NCBI GenBank assembly: GCA_003551305.1 | Contig: PUMJ01000104.1 | Span: 1 to 40,147, forward strand | Length of the DNA stretch: 40,147 bases | Reading direction: 5' to 3' | Source of the DNA: Candidatus Brocadiaceae bacterium | GTDB lineage: Bacteria; Planctomycetota; Brocadiia; SM23-32 | In this document: one piece after another, positions 7,090 through 16,120 of the stretch | Layout of the letters: each line of letters begins with the position of its first letter | How positions within the stretch are numbered: the stretch's first letter is position 1 | The notes under the pieces: model-generated | Told to the model about the DNA's origin: nothing | Databases searched by the model: none | The model's input: only the letters and a program-made list of their open reading frames with translations | Position numbers and translations under genes: made by a program

Positions 7090-7119
7090 TTGACAAGCCC
7101 ACGGCGCCGCTCGTACGAT
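7090..7119 (+). promoter_or_regulatory. Promoter of the homocysteine methyltransferase-type gene, TTGACA-18-TACGAT
   Basis: A perfect TTGACA (7090-7095), an 18-base spacer and TACGAT (7114-7119) precede the gene. The -10 overlaps the ATG at 7118 used by the ORF track, which argues that translation starts downstream at 7157. The leader would be about 30 bases, too short for a cobalamin or SAM riboswitch. Confidence 0.55.
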
Positions 7120-7156
7120 GCGGCTCGCTGACTCGCTGCAGAGGGAGGCACTGGTT

Positions 7157-8038
7157 ATGGGAGACTGGCGAGGTTTGCTTGCGGAGAGACGCGTCCTGTT
7201 GTCCGACGGCGCGTGGGGGACGGAGTTGGTGCGGCGCGGCCTGGAGCCCGGGGAAGCGCCCGAGCGGTTGAACCTCGGGCAACCGGGACTCGTCCGCGCC
7301 GTGGCCGCCTCCTACGTGGAAGCCGGTTCGGACATCATCCTGACCAACACCTTCGGCGGCAGCCGGCCGAAGCTGGAACGGGCAGGCCTTGGGGAACGTC
7401 TGGCCGAGGTCAACCGGCGAGCCGTCGAGATATCGAAGGAAGCCGCCGGCGACCGGGCGCTCGTCTTCGCCTCCGTCGGCCCCACCGGCGAGTTCATGGA
7501 ACCGCTCGGCCCGGCGACCGAGGAGGAGATGAGGGTCGTCTTTGCCGAGCAGATAAGTGCGCTGGCGCAGGGCGGCGCCGATGGCATAGTCATCGAGACG
7601 ATGACCGATCTGGGAGAGGCGACGGCCGCCGTCGCGGCGGCCCGGACGGCGTGCGAGTTGCCGGTGGCGGCCTGCCTGACGTTCGACAAGGGGGCGCGCG
7701 GCTACGCCACGATGATGGGCGTCACACCCTCGCAGGCTGCCAACGAACTGGCGGCGGCCGGGGCCGACCTGGTCGGCTCGAACTGCGGCCGCGGACCGGC
7801 TGACCTAGTGGAGATCGCGCGCATCCTGCGGCAGAATACCGACCTGCCGCTCTGGATCAAACCCAACGCCGGCCTGCCGCAACTGGTGAACGGCGAGACG
7901 GTGTATGCGCAGACGCCGGAGGAGATGGCCGGCTATCTGCCGCAACTGGTGGCGGCCGGCGCCTCGGTGATCGGCGGCTGCTGCGGCAGCACGCCGGAAC
8001 ACATCCGCCGGCTGGCGCAGGCCCGGGAGCGCCTGTGA
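7157..8038 (+). CDS. Homocysteine S-methyltransferase domain protein
   Basis: This 293-residue protein has a Pfam S-methyl_trans type TIM barrel, as in the N-terminal module of MetH, BHMT and MmuM, which methylates homocysteine using a zinc-activated thiol. The zinc ligands are visible: C210 in SNCGRGP and C275-C276 in IGGCCGSTPEHI. LLSDGAWGTEL and TNTFGGSR are the N-terminal signatures. There is no cobalamin or folate domain, so it is either a stand-alone methyltransferase using a small methyl donor or one component of a multi-subunit system. The start at 7157 is chosen because AGGGAGG lies eight bases upstream and because the ATG at 7118 falls in the promoter -10. It is monocistronic: a convergent gene follows after 250 bases. 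Confidence 0.85.
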   Translation: MGDWRGLLAERRVLLSDGAWGTELVRRGLEPGEAPERLNLGQPGLVRAVAASYVEAGSDIILTNTFGGSRPKLERAGLGERLAEVNRRAVEISKEAAGDRALVFASVGPTGEFMEPLGPATEEEMRVVFAEQISALAQGGADGIVIETMTDLGEATAAVAAARTACELPVAACLTFDKGARGYATMMGVTPSQAANELAAAGADLVGSNCGRGPADLVEIARILRQNTDLPLWIKPNAGLPQLVNGETVYAQTPEEMAGYLPQLVAAGASVIGGCCGSTPEHIRRLAQARERL

Positions 8039-8288
8039 GGGGGGCTTAGCCACGTCGTCTCTCGCATGATGCGGCGAAAGGCAGGCCGGCCAGGCAAACC
8101 CTCTTCGGGGGCGCCACATTGTCCGGCCGTGCCGTCCTCCGTGTCCTCAGTGCCTCAATGCTACTACGGAAGCAGTCAGCCGTCGGTTATCAGCAACGGC
8201 AACGGCCGAGGGCGACGACGAGGACGAGATCGTGGACGGTCAAGGGGCCCCCTGTCTCCTGATCGCTCTGCGGCCCCTGCGGTGAGCT

Positions 8289-9329
8289 TCACAGAGCCGG
8301 GATGTCAGGACGGACGACCTGCCCGGATTCAGCGGACCTGAACGCCGCGTCCAGCACGGCGATGACTCGCCGGGCCTCCGGCAACTTGATGGCCAGCTCG
8401 GCCCGCTTGGCCAGGGCGTCAGCGACGTTCTCATAGAAGTTGCGCCAGCGGCCGGGCACCGTCGGCACCGCGCGCTCATGGCCGTCGGCGGTCTTCAGAC
8501 GCCCGTAGTTCTCCTCGGGTTCCTCGGCAGCGTCTATGTCGCCCTGGCGCATGGCGTTCTCCTGGGGGTCAAGGCCGTGCTTTATGAACGTGCCCTGCGT
8601 GCCGAACGCATGAACACGCGGCTTCGGGATCAGGTGCATGCCGCCTGCGTCCACGACGGCCGTCCGGCCGCCCTCGAACCCTATGACCACCATGGCATGG
8701 CTGTCCACGTCGTGCTCCGGGTAGTCCCGGTGCAGGCGGCAGTAGACGCTCTCGACAGCCTGGGGGAATACCTGCATGACCTGGTCAATCATGTGCGTGC
8801 CGAGGTCGAACAGCCGCCCACCGCCCTTTTTCGTCTCGCCCCGCCAGCGGCCCGGCGGGCCGAACGTCTGCCAGGCCATCTCCAGCCAGCGCAGACCGCC
8901 GAGCCTCCCTTCGTCCAGCAGTTTGCGCAGGGTCAGGTAATCACCGTCCCAGCGGCGGTTCTGGAAGACGGTCAGCAGCACATCGTTCCGCTCGGCGGCC
9001 TCTGTCATGCGGTCGCATTCGGCCAGGGAGGTGCACATCGGCTTGTCGGTCACCACGTGCTTGCTGGCGTCCATGGCCCGCACGGCCAGCTCGGCGTGTG
9101 TGTCATGGGGCGTGGCCAGCACGACCAGGTCCACATCCGGATCTTCGATGACCTCCTCGAAGCTGGCGTAGGCGCGGCAACCGCGTTCGCGCACAATCTT
9201 CTCGCGGGTCTCCGGGTTCCGTGAGGAGACGCCGTGGAGTTCCAGGCCGCCAGTCAGTCCGATGAGGTAGCTGTGAAAGCTGCGTCCGGCATAGCCGTAA
9301 CCGATGACGACGGCTCGTGGTTTCGGCAT
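8289..9329 (-). CDS. Gfo/Idh/MocA-family oxidoreductase
   Basis: This 346-residue NAD(P)-dependent sugar or cyclitol dehydrogenase-like protein has VVIGYGYAGR (about 7-16) as the Rossmann loop, VVTDKPM (about 92-98) with the catalytic lysine in the family's (E/D)KP motif, and GGGRLFDLGTHMIDQ with the active-site Asp and His region. The length is standard. The start ATG at 9329 has AAGGAG nine bases upstream. It is transcribed divergently from the glycan-degradation operon across a 185-base gap holding promoter-like sites in both directions, so it probably acts on a sugar released by that operon. Family members include glucose-fructose oxidoreductase and inositol dehydrogenase; substrate cannot be read from sequence. 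The 250 bases after its stop (8039-8288), shared with the convergent methyltransferase, hold no gene or clear terminator that I can see. Confidence 0.88.
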   Translation of the reverse strand: MPKPRAVVIGYGYAGRSFHSYLIGLTGGLELHGVSSRNPETREKIVRERGCRAYASFEEVIEDPDVDLVVLATPHDTHAELAVRAMDASKHVVTDKPMCTSLAECDRMTEAAERNDVLLTVFQNRRWDGDYLTLRKLLDEGRLGGLRWLEMAWQTFGPPGRWRGETKKGGGRLFDLGTHMIDQVMQVFPQAVESVYCRLHRDYPEHDVDSHAMVVIGFEGGRTAVVDAGGMHLIPKPRVHAFGTQGTFIKHGLDPQENAMRQGDIDAAEEPEENYGRLKTADGHERAVPTVPGRWRNFYENVADALAKRAELAIKLPEARRVIAVLDAAFRSAESGQVVRPDIPAL

Positions 9330-9366
9330 GGGGCATTCTCCTTGTTCAGTTCACTCTGACGCCCGA

Positions 9367-9397
9367 ATCCTACCCGTCCACCCCCGTCCGGAGTCAA
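9367..9397 (-). promoter_or_regulatory. Possible promoter for the divergent oxidoreductase, TTGACT-19-TAGGAT
   Basis: On the minus strand TTGACT (complement of 9392-9397) and TAGGAT (complement of 9367-9372) are 19 bases apart. The spacer is long, so activity may need an activator. It lies in the shared divergent region. Confidence 0.35.
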
Positions 9398-9469
9398 GGG
9401 AATTGCCGTGGGCGGCGTTTTCGCGCCCGCGCTGGACGCGCCTGCGTCCGGGCGGTAAGCTTTTCCCTC

Positions 9470-9498
9470 TTGACATGGACTGCGTGCGCTTTTTATCG
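9470..9498 (+). promoter_or_regulatory. Possible promoter for the glycan operon, TTGACA with weak -10
   Basis: There is a perfect TTGACA at 9470-9475. The -10 is one of several T-rich choices in 9491-9498 (TTTTAT with 15 bases, TTTATC with 16, TTATCG with 17). The leader to the ATG at 9515 would be very short. The weak -10 beside a perfect -35 suggests a regulated promoter. Confidence 0.4.
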
Positions 9499-9514
9499 GA
9501 GAACAGGAGCAACC

Positions 9515-12500
9515 ATGGCATCTGACTGGCTTGAGGAGTTCGCCCTGCCGCCTGCCCACTGCGGCCACGTGATGTTCTGGATATGGAACGGGGACGTCAA
9601 CGAGCGCCGCATAACCGAGATGCTCGAGCAGTTTGCTGAACAGGGCGTGGGCGGGGTGTTCGTCCACAGCCGCACCGGGCTGCTGACGGAGTATCTGTCC
9701 GAGCGGTGGTTTGAGCTGTGGGAGCATTCACTGAAGGAGTGCGAACGGCTCGGGATGGAATGCCACATCTACGACGAAGACGGCTTCCCTTCCGGGGCGG
9801 CCGGGGGCCTCGTCTTCGAGGAATGCCCGGACGCGGGGCAGCAAACGCTGCACGTGCGGCGCTATGAGGACGGCGCCGCCGTGCCCACCGAGGCGCTGGT
9901 GGCGGCATGGAGTGTACCGGACGGCGGCACGCCGGCGCGCCTGGCCGACACCTCGGAGGTCGGGCTGCCGGTCATCGCCGCGCACCACCATCGCCCCGCC
10001 CCGGGCGAGAGGCGCCGCCCGGACCTTTCCCGCCCGGAAGTCACGGATGCTTTCCTCCGTCTGACCCACGACGAGTACGCCCGCCGTTTCGGCGACCATT
10101 TCGGCGAACTGGTCCGCTATGTGTTCACCGATGAACCCGGCATAGGCGCGGGTCACGCGCTGCCCTGGTCCGAGTACTTGCTGGAGCAGTTCGAGAGCGA
10201 CCATGGCTACGACCTGGTCGAGCATCTGGACGCGCTCTTGTTCCAGACCGAGGACGCCCCCGGCGTACGCTTCGACTACTACGAGACGCTGAACCGCCTG
10301 TTTTGTGAGAACTTCGCGGGCAAGTGTTACGACTGGTGCGAAGAGCACGGGCTGCAATTCACCGGACACTGGTATGAGCACGAGTGGCCGAGCCCCCGCA
10401 CGCAACCCAACTCGATGACGCTCTACCGCTGGATGCAGGCGCCGGGCGTGGACATGCTCGCGTTCCAGTTCGATCCCTCGGACCGGCTCAAGAACAGCCT
10501 CTACCTGCTGACGCTGAAAGAGGTGAGCAGCGTGGCGGCACAGCTCGGGCGGCCGCGCGTCCTGTGCGAGACCTACGGCGGGGGCGGTTATGAGATGGCG
10601 CTGGAGCAGTTCAAGCCCCTCTCGGACTGGTGTATGGTCCACGGCGTCAACGTGATCAATCCGCACCTGAGCTACCAGACGCTGGCCGGGCGGCGCAAGT
10701 ACGACTGGCCCCAGACCATCAGCGACCACTCCTCCTGGTGGCCGTGCTACCACCTGCAGGCCATGCACGACCGCCGCACCGTGCACGCGCTGCTGCGGGG
10801 TGAAGAGCGCAACCGCGTGCTGCTGCTGCATCCCACCGGCAGCGCCTGGCTGCACTACGTGCCGGAGTTCGAAGACATCGGCCCGGCGCCACAGGTCGCG
10901 GAAGAACGCCTCGGACGCCTGCGGGAAAGCCAGTCCGTCATAGTGCAGGTTCTTACCGACGCTCAGGTGGACTACGATCTGGGAGATGAGTGGCTGATGG
11001 CGGAGTTCGGCAGCGTCGAGAGCAACGCGCTCCGCATCGGTGAGCGGGATTACCGTGTGGTCGTGCTGCCGCCGAACATGGAGACGTGGCTGCCTTCGAC
11101 GTTAGAGCTGATGGAGCAGTTCATGGCCGCGGGCGGCACGCTGCTGGCCGCGGGTCAGCCCCCCGCCTGCGTCCGCGGTCGGCCCGACGACGGCCCCGGC
11201 GCGCTGCCCCGGCGCTTCCCCGAGCGCTGGGTACAGTGCGAGAACAAGGACGACCTGATCGCCCGGTTGAGAGAGCTTGTGCCGCCCTACATCTCGGCCC
11301 CGGACGGTTCGCCGCTGCCGGCGGATGTATCCTGGCGACGGGAGGAACTGGGGGACGGACAGACGCTGCACTTCTTCGTAAGCCCCTGGATGCAGGAGAT
11401 CGAGACCCGTGTCAGGCTTGAGGGAGAGAGTTTGCTGGCACTGGACACCATGACCGGCGAGGTAGAGCCGGTGCCCACGGAATCCGGTGAAGGCGCTCAG
11501 TTAGCCGAACTGCGCCTGCCACCCGGCGGACATGCGCTGTGGGTCACCAAACCCGAACCGGGGGGCCCGGTGTTCTGCATCGAACATGAACCCCTTCCCG
11601 CGGAGGTGAAGCTGGAGGCGGTGAAGCGGATGCAGCCAAACGTGCTGGTGCTCGACTACTGCGACCTGGAGGTGCGGGGGCGCGTCTGGCGCAATATCGT
11701 GACCGCGCGCGCCGACGCGGTCTGTGCCGGACAGCACGGAACTTCCCGCCGCCGACGCCACTGGGCCGATGCCCCGGAGCCTGAGGCAGTGGAATCCCCC
11801 GGCGCCCCTGACGCCGGCTTCGCGGTCGAATACCGCTTCGCCGTCGAGTGCGGCGCGACGCATTCCCTCTCGCTCGCGGTCGAGCGGCCGTCGTTCTACA
11901 CCGTTGAAATGAACGGCGCCGAACTGCACTTCCCGGAAGAGGAGCGCTGGTTAGACGAGAACATCCTCAGAACTGCAATCGCCGACACCGTCCGTGAGGG
12001 CGAAAACGTCCTTAGACTCACAGCCCCCGAGTTCGGACCGCGCACCGAGATCGCGCCGGTCTACGTGCAGGGCGACTTTGCACTGCAGGCCCGGCAACGC
12101 GGCTTCGCCACCGTCGAGCCGTTCTCCCTGCGGATGGGCGACTGGCGCTCGATGGGGCTGCTTTTCTATCCCTGGTGGGTGCGTTACGAACTGTCTTTCA
12201 CGGCCGAAGCAAGAGCCCGCGGAATCACCGTGTCGCTGCCGCGCTGGAAAGGCTCAGCCGTTCGCGTCCATCTGGACGGCGAGCATGTGGGTGACGTAGT
12301 ACATCCCCCGTACGAAATAGACACGAAGCTGAACGATGGGGCGGACCGGCACACCCTGTGGCTCGACGTAGCGGGGAACATGAAGAACATGATGGGACCG
12401 CCCTTCAGCGAGGGGCTGCCCATCGCGCCGGCCTGGCTGGACGGGCCGATGCACCAGCCCCCTGGAAGGAGCTACCGCTTCCTCGAATGCGGACTGCTGG

Positions 12501-12532
12501 ACTTACCGGAGGTGACGCTATGGGTCGGATAA
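9515..12532 (+). CDS. GH106-like glycoside hydrolase (alpha-L-rhamnosidase type)
   Basis: This 1005-residue protein resembles glycoside hydrolase family 106, alpha-L-rhamnosidases. The N-terminal barrel shows HVMFWIWNGDVNERRITEML, GVGGVFVHSRTGL, GMECHIYDEDGFPSG, YVFTDEPGIG (about 201-210) and GHWYEHEWPSPRT (about 283-295), matching the order of conserved blocks in that family. The C-terminal part (about 770-990) contains a beta-sandwich like the GH2 sugar-binding domain, ending in VHLDGEHVGDV. The track ORF starts at 9317; I use the ATG at 9515, with ACAGGAG five bases upstream, since the first 66 codons overlap the divergent gene and its promoters. No signal peptide is seen, so it should act in the cytoplasm. 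It is the first gene of a five-gene operon and overlaps the next gene by 13 bases. Exact linkage specificity is unknown. Confidence 0.75.
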   Translation: MASDWLEEFALPPAHCGHVMFWIWNGDVNERRITEMLEQFAEQGVGGVFVHSRTGLLTEYLSERWFELWEHSLKECERLGMECHIYDEDGFPSGAAGGLVFEECPDAGQQTLHVRRYEDGAAVPTEALVAAWSVPDGGTPARLADTSEVGLPVIAAHHHRPAPGERRRPDLSRPEVTDAFLRLTHDEYARRFGDHFGELVRYVFTDEPGIGAGHALPWSEYLLEQFESDHGYDLVEHLDALLFQTEDAPGVRFDYYETLNRLFCENFAGKCYDWCEEHGLQFTGHWYEHEWPSPRTQPNSMTLYRWMQAPGVDMLAFQFDPSDRLKNSLYLLTLKEVSSVAAQLGRPRVLCETYGGGGYEMALEQFKPLSDWCMVHGVNVINPHLSYQTLAGRRKYDWPQTISDHSSWWPCYHLQAMHDRRTVHALLRGEERNRVLLLHPTGSAWLHYVPEFEDIGPAPQVAEERLGRLRESQSVIVQVLTDAQVDYDLGDEWLMAEFGSVESNALRIGERDYRVVVLPPNMETWLPSTLELMEQFMAAGGTLLAAGQPPACVRGRPDDGPGALPRRFPERWVQCENKDDLIARLRELVPPYISAPDGSPLPADVSWRREELGDGQTLHFFVSPWMQEIETRVRLEGESLLALDTMTGEVEPVPTESGEGAQLAELRLPPGGHALWVTKPEPGGPVFCIEHEPLPAEVKLEAVKRMQPNVLVLDYCDLEVRGRVWRNIVTARADAVCAGQHGTSRRRRHWADAPEPEAVESPGAPDAGFAVEYRFAVECGATHSLSLAVERPSFYTVEMNGAELHFPEEERWLDENILRTAIADTVREGENVLRLTAPEFGPRTEIAPVYVQGDFALQARQRGFATVEPFSLRMGDWRSMGLLFYPWWVRYELSFTAEARARGITVSLPRWKGSAVRVHLDGEHVGDVVHPPYEIDTKLNDGADRHTLWLDVAGNMKNMMGPPFSEGLPIAPAWLDGPMHQPPGRSYRFLECGLLDLPEVTLWVG

Positions 12533-13419
12533 TAGAGAAGACCGCACGGGACACCCTGACGGCCGCCGAACTGGACGTGGGCGACGAGCTGCGCTTCACG
12601 CTGGCGAACGGTGAAACCCGATCAATCGTGCTGCGGGGGGCCGGGGCCGGCATCTACCACACGACGGTGGACGAGATAGGCAAGGAGCAGCCGGGCGCGG
12701 TGACCAACTATCGGTTCTTCTGCAACATCACCATAGACGGCGTCTCGGTGTCGCTCGGCCGGGAGGTCGCCAGCCAACGCTCCTTCTACGAACCGCGCGA
12801 GGTGATGGGGCTGCGGATCTGGTTCGACGCTTGCGACGACATCTTCGAGTTCCTGACCGAGGACCACGGGGCATGCCGGCCGCGTCGCCGGGCGCGTTTC
12901 GCCATCCAGGACGCCACGAAGCGCATCTGCCCGCTGCTGCTCCACCCGTGGTGCCCCCTGCCGAAAGACGGCCTGCGCATCGAGGACTGCTACCAGGGCG
13001 AGGACTGCTGGCTGGGCGCCTATCACGGAGCCGCCGCGCACGGGGGACTGGACATCAACCATCCGGCCGGCACGCCCATCTGGGCGCCCGTGGGCATCGA
13101 GGACCACTACCTGTTCAACCGGCTGGAAGACGGCGACAACAACAACCGTTGGCGCGGCTTCCATTCGTGGCCGGACGGCTCCACGTGGGCCCTGGAGACG
13201 CGGCACATCATCCGGCTGCTCGTCCCCGAGCATAAGCCCTTCCCTGCCGGCACGCACTACGCGGAAGGAGCGGGGGGCCTCATCGGCGCCCACGAGCACA
13301 GTCACTTCGTCTTCAAGGTACGCGAACCCGGCGACAGCGAAGAGGACGAGATACTGCTTGACCCCTGGATACTTTTCTGGCAGATGTACCGCGACCGCGA
13401 GTTGACTACGACTGACTGA
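12520..13419 (+). CDS. M23/LytM-like metal-site protein, function unknown
   Basis: This 299-residue protein has the metal-ligand pattern of LytM-type (M23) peptidases: HGGLDINHPAGTPIWAPVG (H174xxxD178, then the typical glycine/proline stretch) and AHEHSHFVF (H260xH262). I start it at the ATG at 12520, with GGAGG seven bases before it, inside the end of the GH106-like gene; the track start at 12358 is antisense-like filler. Unlike usual M23 proteins it has no signal peptide, membrane anchor or coiled coil. Its first ~150 residues (ITIDGVSVSLGREVASQRSFYE) form a domain I do not recognise. It sits between a glycosidase and a sulfatase, so it may act on a glycan or glycopeptide. It could also be an unrelated fold with similar motifs. 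Confidence 0.55.
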   Translation: MGRIIEKTARDTLTAAELDVGDELRFTLANGETRSIVLRGAGAGIYHTTVDEIGKEQPGAVTNYRFFCNITIDGVSVSLGREVASQRSFYEPREVMGLRIWFDACDDIFEFLTEDHGACRPRRRARFAIQDATKRICPLLLHPWCPLPKDGLRIEDCYQGEDCWLGAYHGAAAHGGLDINHPAGTPIWAPVGIEDHYLFNRLEDGDNNNRWRGFHSWPDGSTWALETRHIIRLLVPEHKPFPAGTHYAEGAGGLIGAHEHSHFVFKVREPGDSEEDEILLDPWILFWQMYRDRELTTTD

Positions 13420-13431
13420 GGAGGGGCCGAC

Positions 13432-15027
13432 ATGGCCGACCGCCCCAACATTCTGTGGATCTCTTTCGAGGACACTTCGCCCCGTTACGGGTGCTACGGG
13501 GACGAAGTGGCGCGCACCCCCAACCTGGACCGTCTGGCGGCGGAGGGCGTCCGCTTCCCGAACGCATTCTGTACCGCTCCCGTCTGCGCGCCCAGCCGCT
13601 CCTCCATCATCACCGGCATTTACCCGACCTCCGCCGGCACGCACCACATGCGTACCACACATAGCAACCGGGCGACGCCGGAGATGTCCACCCCCTACTC
13701 CGCCGTGATGCCGCACTATGTCAAGTGCTTCAGTGAGTACTTCCGCGCGGTTGGTTACCACTGCACCAATAACTCCAAGACGGACTACCAGTTCACGCCG
13801 CCCCAGACGGCGTGGGACTGGTGTCGGGACGGCGCCCACTGGCGCAGCCGCCAGGATGGCCAACCCTTCTTCGCCGTTTTCAACCCCACCACCACGCACG
13901 AAAGCGGGATGTGGGAGGAGAAAGGCGGGGAGCCGGAGACCGACCCGGACAGCGTGACGCTGCCCCCCTACCTGCCGGACACCATCGAGTGCCGCAAGGC
14001 CCTCGCGCGACAGTACGACCACATCGCGGACAACGACCGCCTGCTGGGCGAACTGTTGGACCAACTGGAAGAGGACGGGGTCGCTGACAATACCATCGTG
14101 GTGCACTGGAGCGACCATGGCGAAGGACTCCCCCGCTCCAAGCGCTGGCCCTACGACACCGGCATCCGCATACCGCTTATCGTCCGGTGGCCCGGCCGGC
14201 CGGACCCCGGCTCGGTGGATGAGCGCCTGGTCAGCCTGATTGACCTCGGCCCCACCATGCTGTCTTTGGCCGGTCTGCCGGTGCCGGGGCACATGCAGGG
14301 CCAACCCTTCCTGGGGCCGGACGCGGTCGAGCGCGACTACATCTACGCGACGCGCGACCGCTACGACGAGGCGTACGACATGGTCCGCGCCGTCCGCGAC
14401 AGACGCTACAAGTACATCCGCAACTTCCGGCCGGAACTGCCGCGCCTGCTCTGGGTGCCCTACCGCAACCGTCACCCCATAATGCGCGAGATATGGCGCC
14501 GGTGCGTGGCCGGCACGCTGGAAGGTCCCCAGCAGTGGTTTGCCCGGGAAAGCCGACCTGTCGAGGAACTCTACGACACCCACGACGATCCGTGGGAGCT
14601 GAGCAATCTCGCTGATCAGCCGGAGCATCGTGACGTACTGGAGCGCATGCGGGGCGCCCTGGCCGCGTGGCGCGAGCGCGTGGGAGATCTCGGCGAGATG
14701 GACGAACTCCAGATGAAACGGCGCTGGTACCCCGACGCCGAGCAGCCGACCACGGCCCCGGTGGTTTTCGTGCCCATCTCCCGGGAGGCCGACGGCACTC
14801 AGACCGCCACCGGGGGAACGTTTGAAGGCCCCTTGCTCTTGCAGCTCCATTGCGCTGCGCAGGGGGCGTCCATCGCGTATACCTTCGACCAGGGCGAAGA
14901 CCCCCACTGGCGCCTCTACACCGGCCCGCTGCGACTGAACGCGGGCAGGCACGCCCTCCGCGCCAAAGCCATCCGCATCGGCTATGCCGAGAGTTCCGAG
15001 AAGCGAGCCGCGTGCACAGTCACCTGA
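13432..15027 (+). CDS. FGly-dependent sulfatase with C-terminal CHB_HEX-like domain
   Basis: This 531-residue arylsulfatase-family hydrolase removes sulfate esters, probably from a glycan. VCAPSRSSIITG (C52) is the CxPSR motif whose cysteine is converted to formylglycine, and PNILWISFEDTSP supplies the N-terminal metal aspartates. SDHGEGLPRSKRWPYDTG carries the conserved Asp-His and Lys. Residues from about 440 onward form a beta-rich tail (YTFDQGEDPHWRLYTGPL) like the chitobiase C-terminal domain seen on other planctomycete sulfatases. There is no signal peptide, which is unusual for this family and requires maturation in the cytoplasm. GAGGAGGGG lies eight bases before the ATG, 12 bases after the previous gene. 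Sulfate position and sugar are not predictable. Confidence 0.9.
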   Translation: MADRPNILWISFEDTSPRYGCYGDEVARTPNLDRLAAEGVRFPNAFCTAPVCAPSRSSIITGIYPTSAGTHHMRTTHSNRATPEMSTPYSAVMPHYVKCFSEYFRAVGYHCTNNSKTDYQFTPPQTAWDWCRDGAHWRSRQDGQPFFAVFNPTTTHESGMWEEKGGEPETDPDSVTLPPYLPDTIECRKALARQYDHIADNDRLLGELLDQLEEDGVADNTIVVHWSDHGEGLPRSKRWPYDTGIRIPLIVRWPGRPDPGSVDERLVSLIDLGPTMLSLAGLPVPGHMQGQPFLGPDAVERDYIYATRDRYDEAYDMVRAVRDRRYKYIRNFRPELPRLLWVPYRNRHPIMREIWRRCVAGTLEGPQQWFARESRPVEELYDTHDDPWELSNLADQPEHRDVLERMRGALAAWRERVGDLGEMDELQMKRRWYPDAEQPTTAPVVFVPISREADGTQTATGGTFEGPLLLQLHCAAQGASIAYTFDQGEDPHWRLYTGPLRLNAGRHALRAKAIRIGYAESSEKRAACTVT

Positions 15028-15081
15028 CTTTGCCGAGGGCACACAATCCCCCTTTAGCTCAACAAAAAGCAAGGAAGCACA

Positions 15082-16098
15082 ATGGACAAGCTGAGAGTCG
15101 GACTCATCGGTTGTGGTGGGCGCGGACGCGCCCACGCTGTGGGCTACCAGCAGTCGGATAAAGTACAGATAGTCGCCTGCGCTGACCCCAGCGAGGAAGC
15201 GCGCGAGAGGATGATGAACGAGTTCGGGGTGGAGCGCACCTACGAAGACTACCCCGAGATGCTCGAAAAAGAAGACCTCGATATCGTCAGCATGTCGCTC
15301 TGGACCGGCTTGCACCATGACGCGATCATGGCGTGCGTCGACGCCCCCAGCCCCCCGCGCCTCATCAACGCCGAGAAGCCCATGGCCCCCACCTTCGGCG
15401 AGTCGAGACGCATGCACGAGGCGTGCGAGGAAGCCGGCATCATGCTGACCTTCAGCCATCAGCGGCGGTTCGGAAACACTTTCCAGAAGGCCAAAGAACT
15501 GCTGGACGCCGGCGCGATCGGCGATCTGACGCGCGTGGAAGGCCACTGCTCGAACCTCTTCGACTGGGGCACGCACTGGTTCGACATGTTCTTCTATTTC
15601 AACGACGACCGGCCCGCCGAATGGGTGATGGGCCAGATTGACGTCAGCAGGCACCACACCGTCTTCGACGCGTTTGTCGAGACTCATGGGCTCTCTTACC
15701 TCGAATGGGACAACGACGTGTCGGGACTGCTCGTGACGGGCCGGGACCAGCACGGCGCACGATGCGGGGTCTCCCTGACGGGTACGGACGGCATGCTGGA
15801 GATAGCGGGCGGCGGCCTGCGTGTGCTGAGCGCCGGGAAGGACTGGGAGGAGCCCGAGCTGGACGGTCCCGATCTGCCCGGTGGGGACACCACACTGTAC
15901 ATCCTGGAGACCATTGACTGCCTGCTGGAGGGGCGCGAGTCGCTGCTGTCTAGCCGCAAGGCCCTGCAGGCGACCGAACTGATCTTCGCCACCTACGAGT
16001 CCTCGCGCCGGCGCGCCCGCATATATTTGCCGCTCGACATCGAGGACTCCCCCCTGCTCAGCATGATGGAGGATGGCCAGATAACCGTCCCGGAATAG
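15082..16098 (+). CDS. Gfo/Idh/MocA-family oxidoreductase
   Basis: This is a second, distinct 338-residue member of the NAD(P)-dependent sugar oxidoreductase family in the region. GLIGCGGRGRAH (7-18) is the Rossmann loop, NAEKPMAP (about 96-103) has the catalytic EKP, and FDWGTHWFDMFFYF contains the DxGxHxxD-like active-site segment. It is not close to the divergent copy at 8289-9329, so the two probably act on different steps or sugars. The ATG at 15082 is preceded by AAGGAAG, 54 bases after the sulfatase stop and 22 bases before the next gene. Within this operon it would oxidise or epimerise a liberated monosaccharide. The family is secure; the substrate is unknown. Confidence 0.88.
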   Translation: MDKLRVGLIGCGGRGRAHAVGYQQSDKVQIVACADPSEEARERMMNEFGVERTYEDYPEMLEKEDLDIVSMSLWTGLHHDAIMACVDAPSPPRLINAEKPMAPTFGESRRMHEACEEAGIMLTFSHQRRFGNTFQKAKELLDAGAIGDLTRVEGHCSNLFDWGTHWFDMFFYFNDDRPAEWVMGQIDVSRHHTVFDAFVETHGLSYLEWDNDVSGLLVTGRDQHGARCGVSLTGTDGMLEIAGGGLRVLSAGKDWEEPELDGPDLPGGDTTLYILETIDCLLEGRESLLSSRKALQATELIFATYESSRRRARIYLPLDIEDSPLLSMMEDGQITVPE

Positions 16099-16120
16099 GG
16101 CCGGGGAAAGGAGACCGGAC

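Noticed and set aside
6903-7156. A cobalamin or SAM riboswitch before the homocysteine methyltransferase-type gene
   Set aside because: The promoter at 7090-7119 leaves a leader of only about 30 bases, and no riboswitch core motif is seen upstream.
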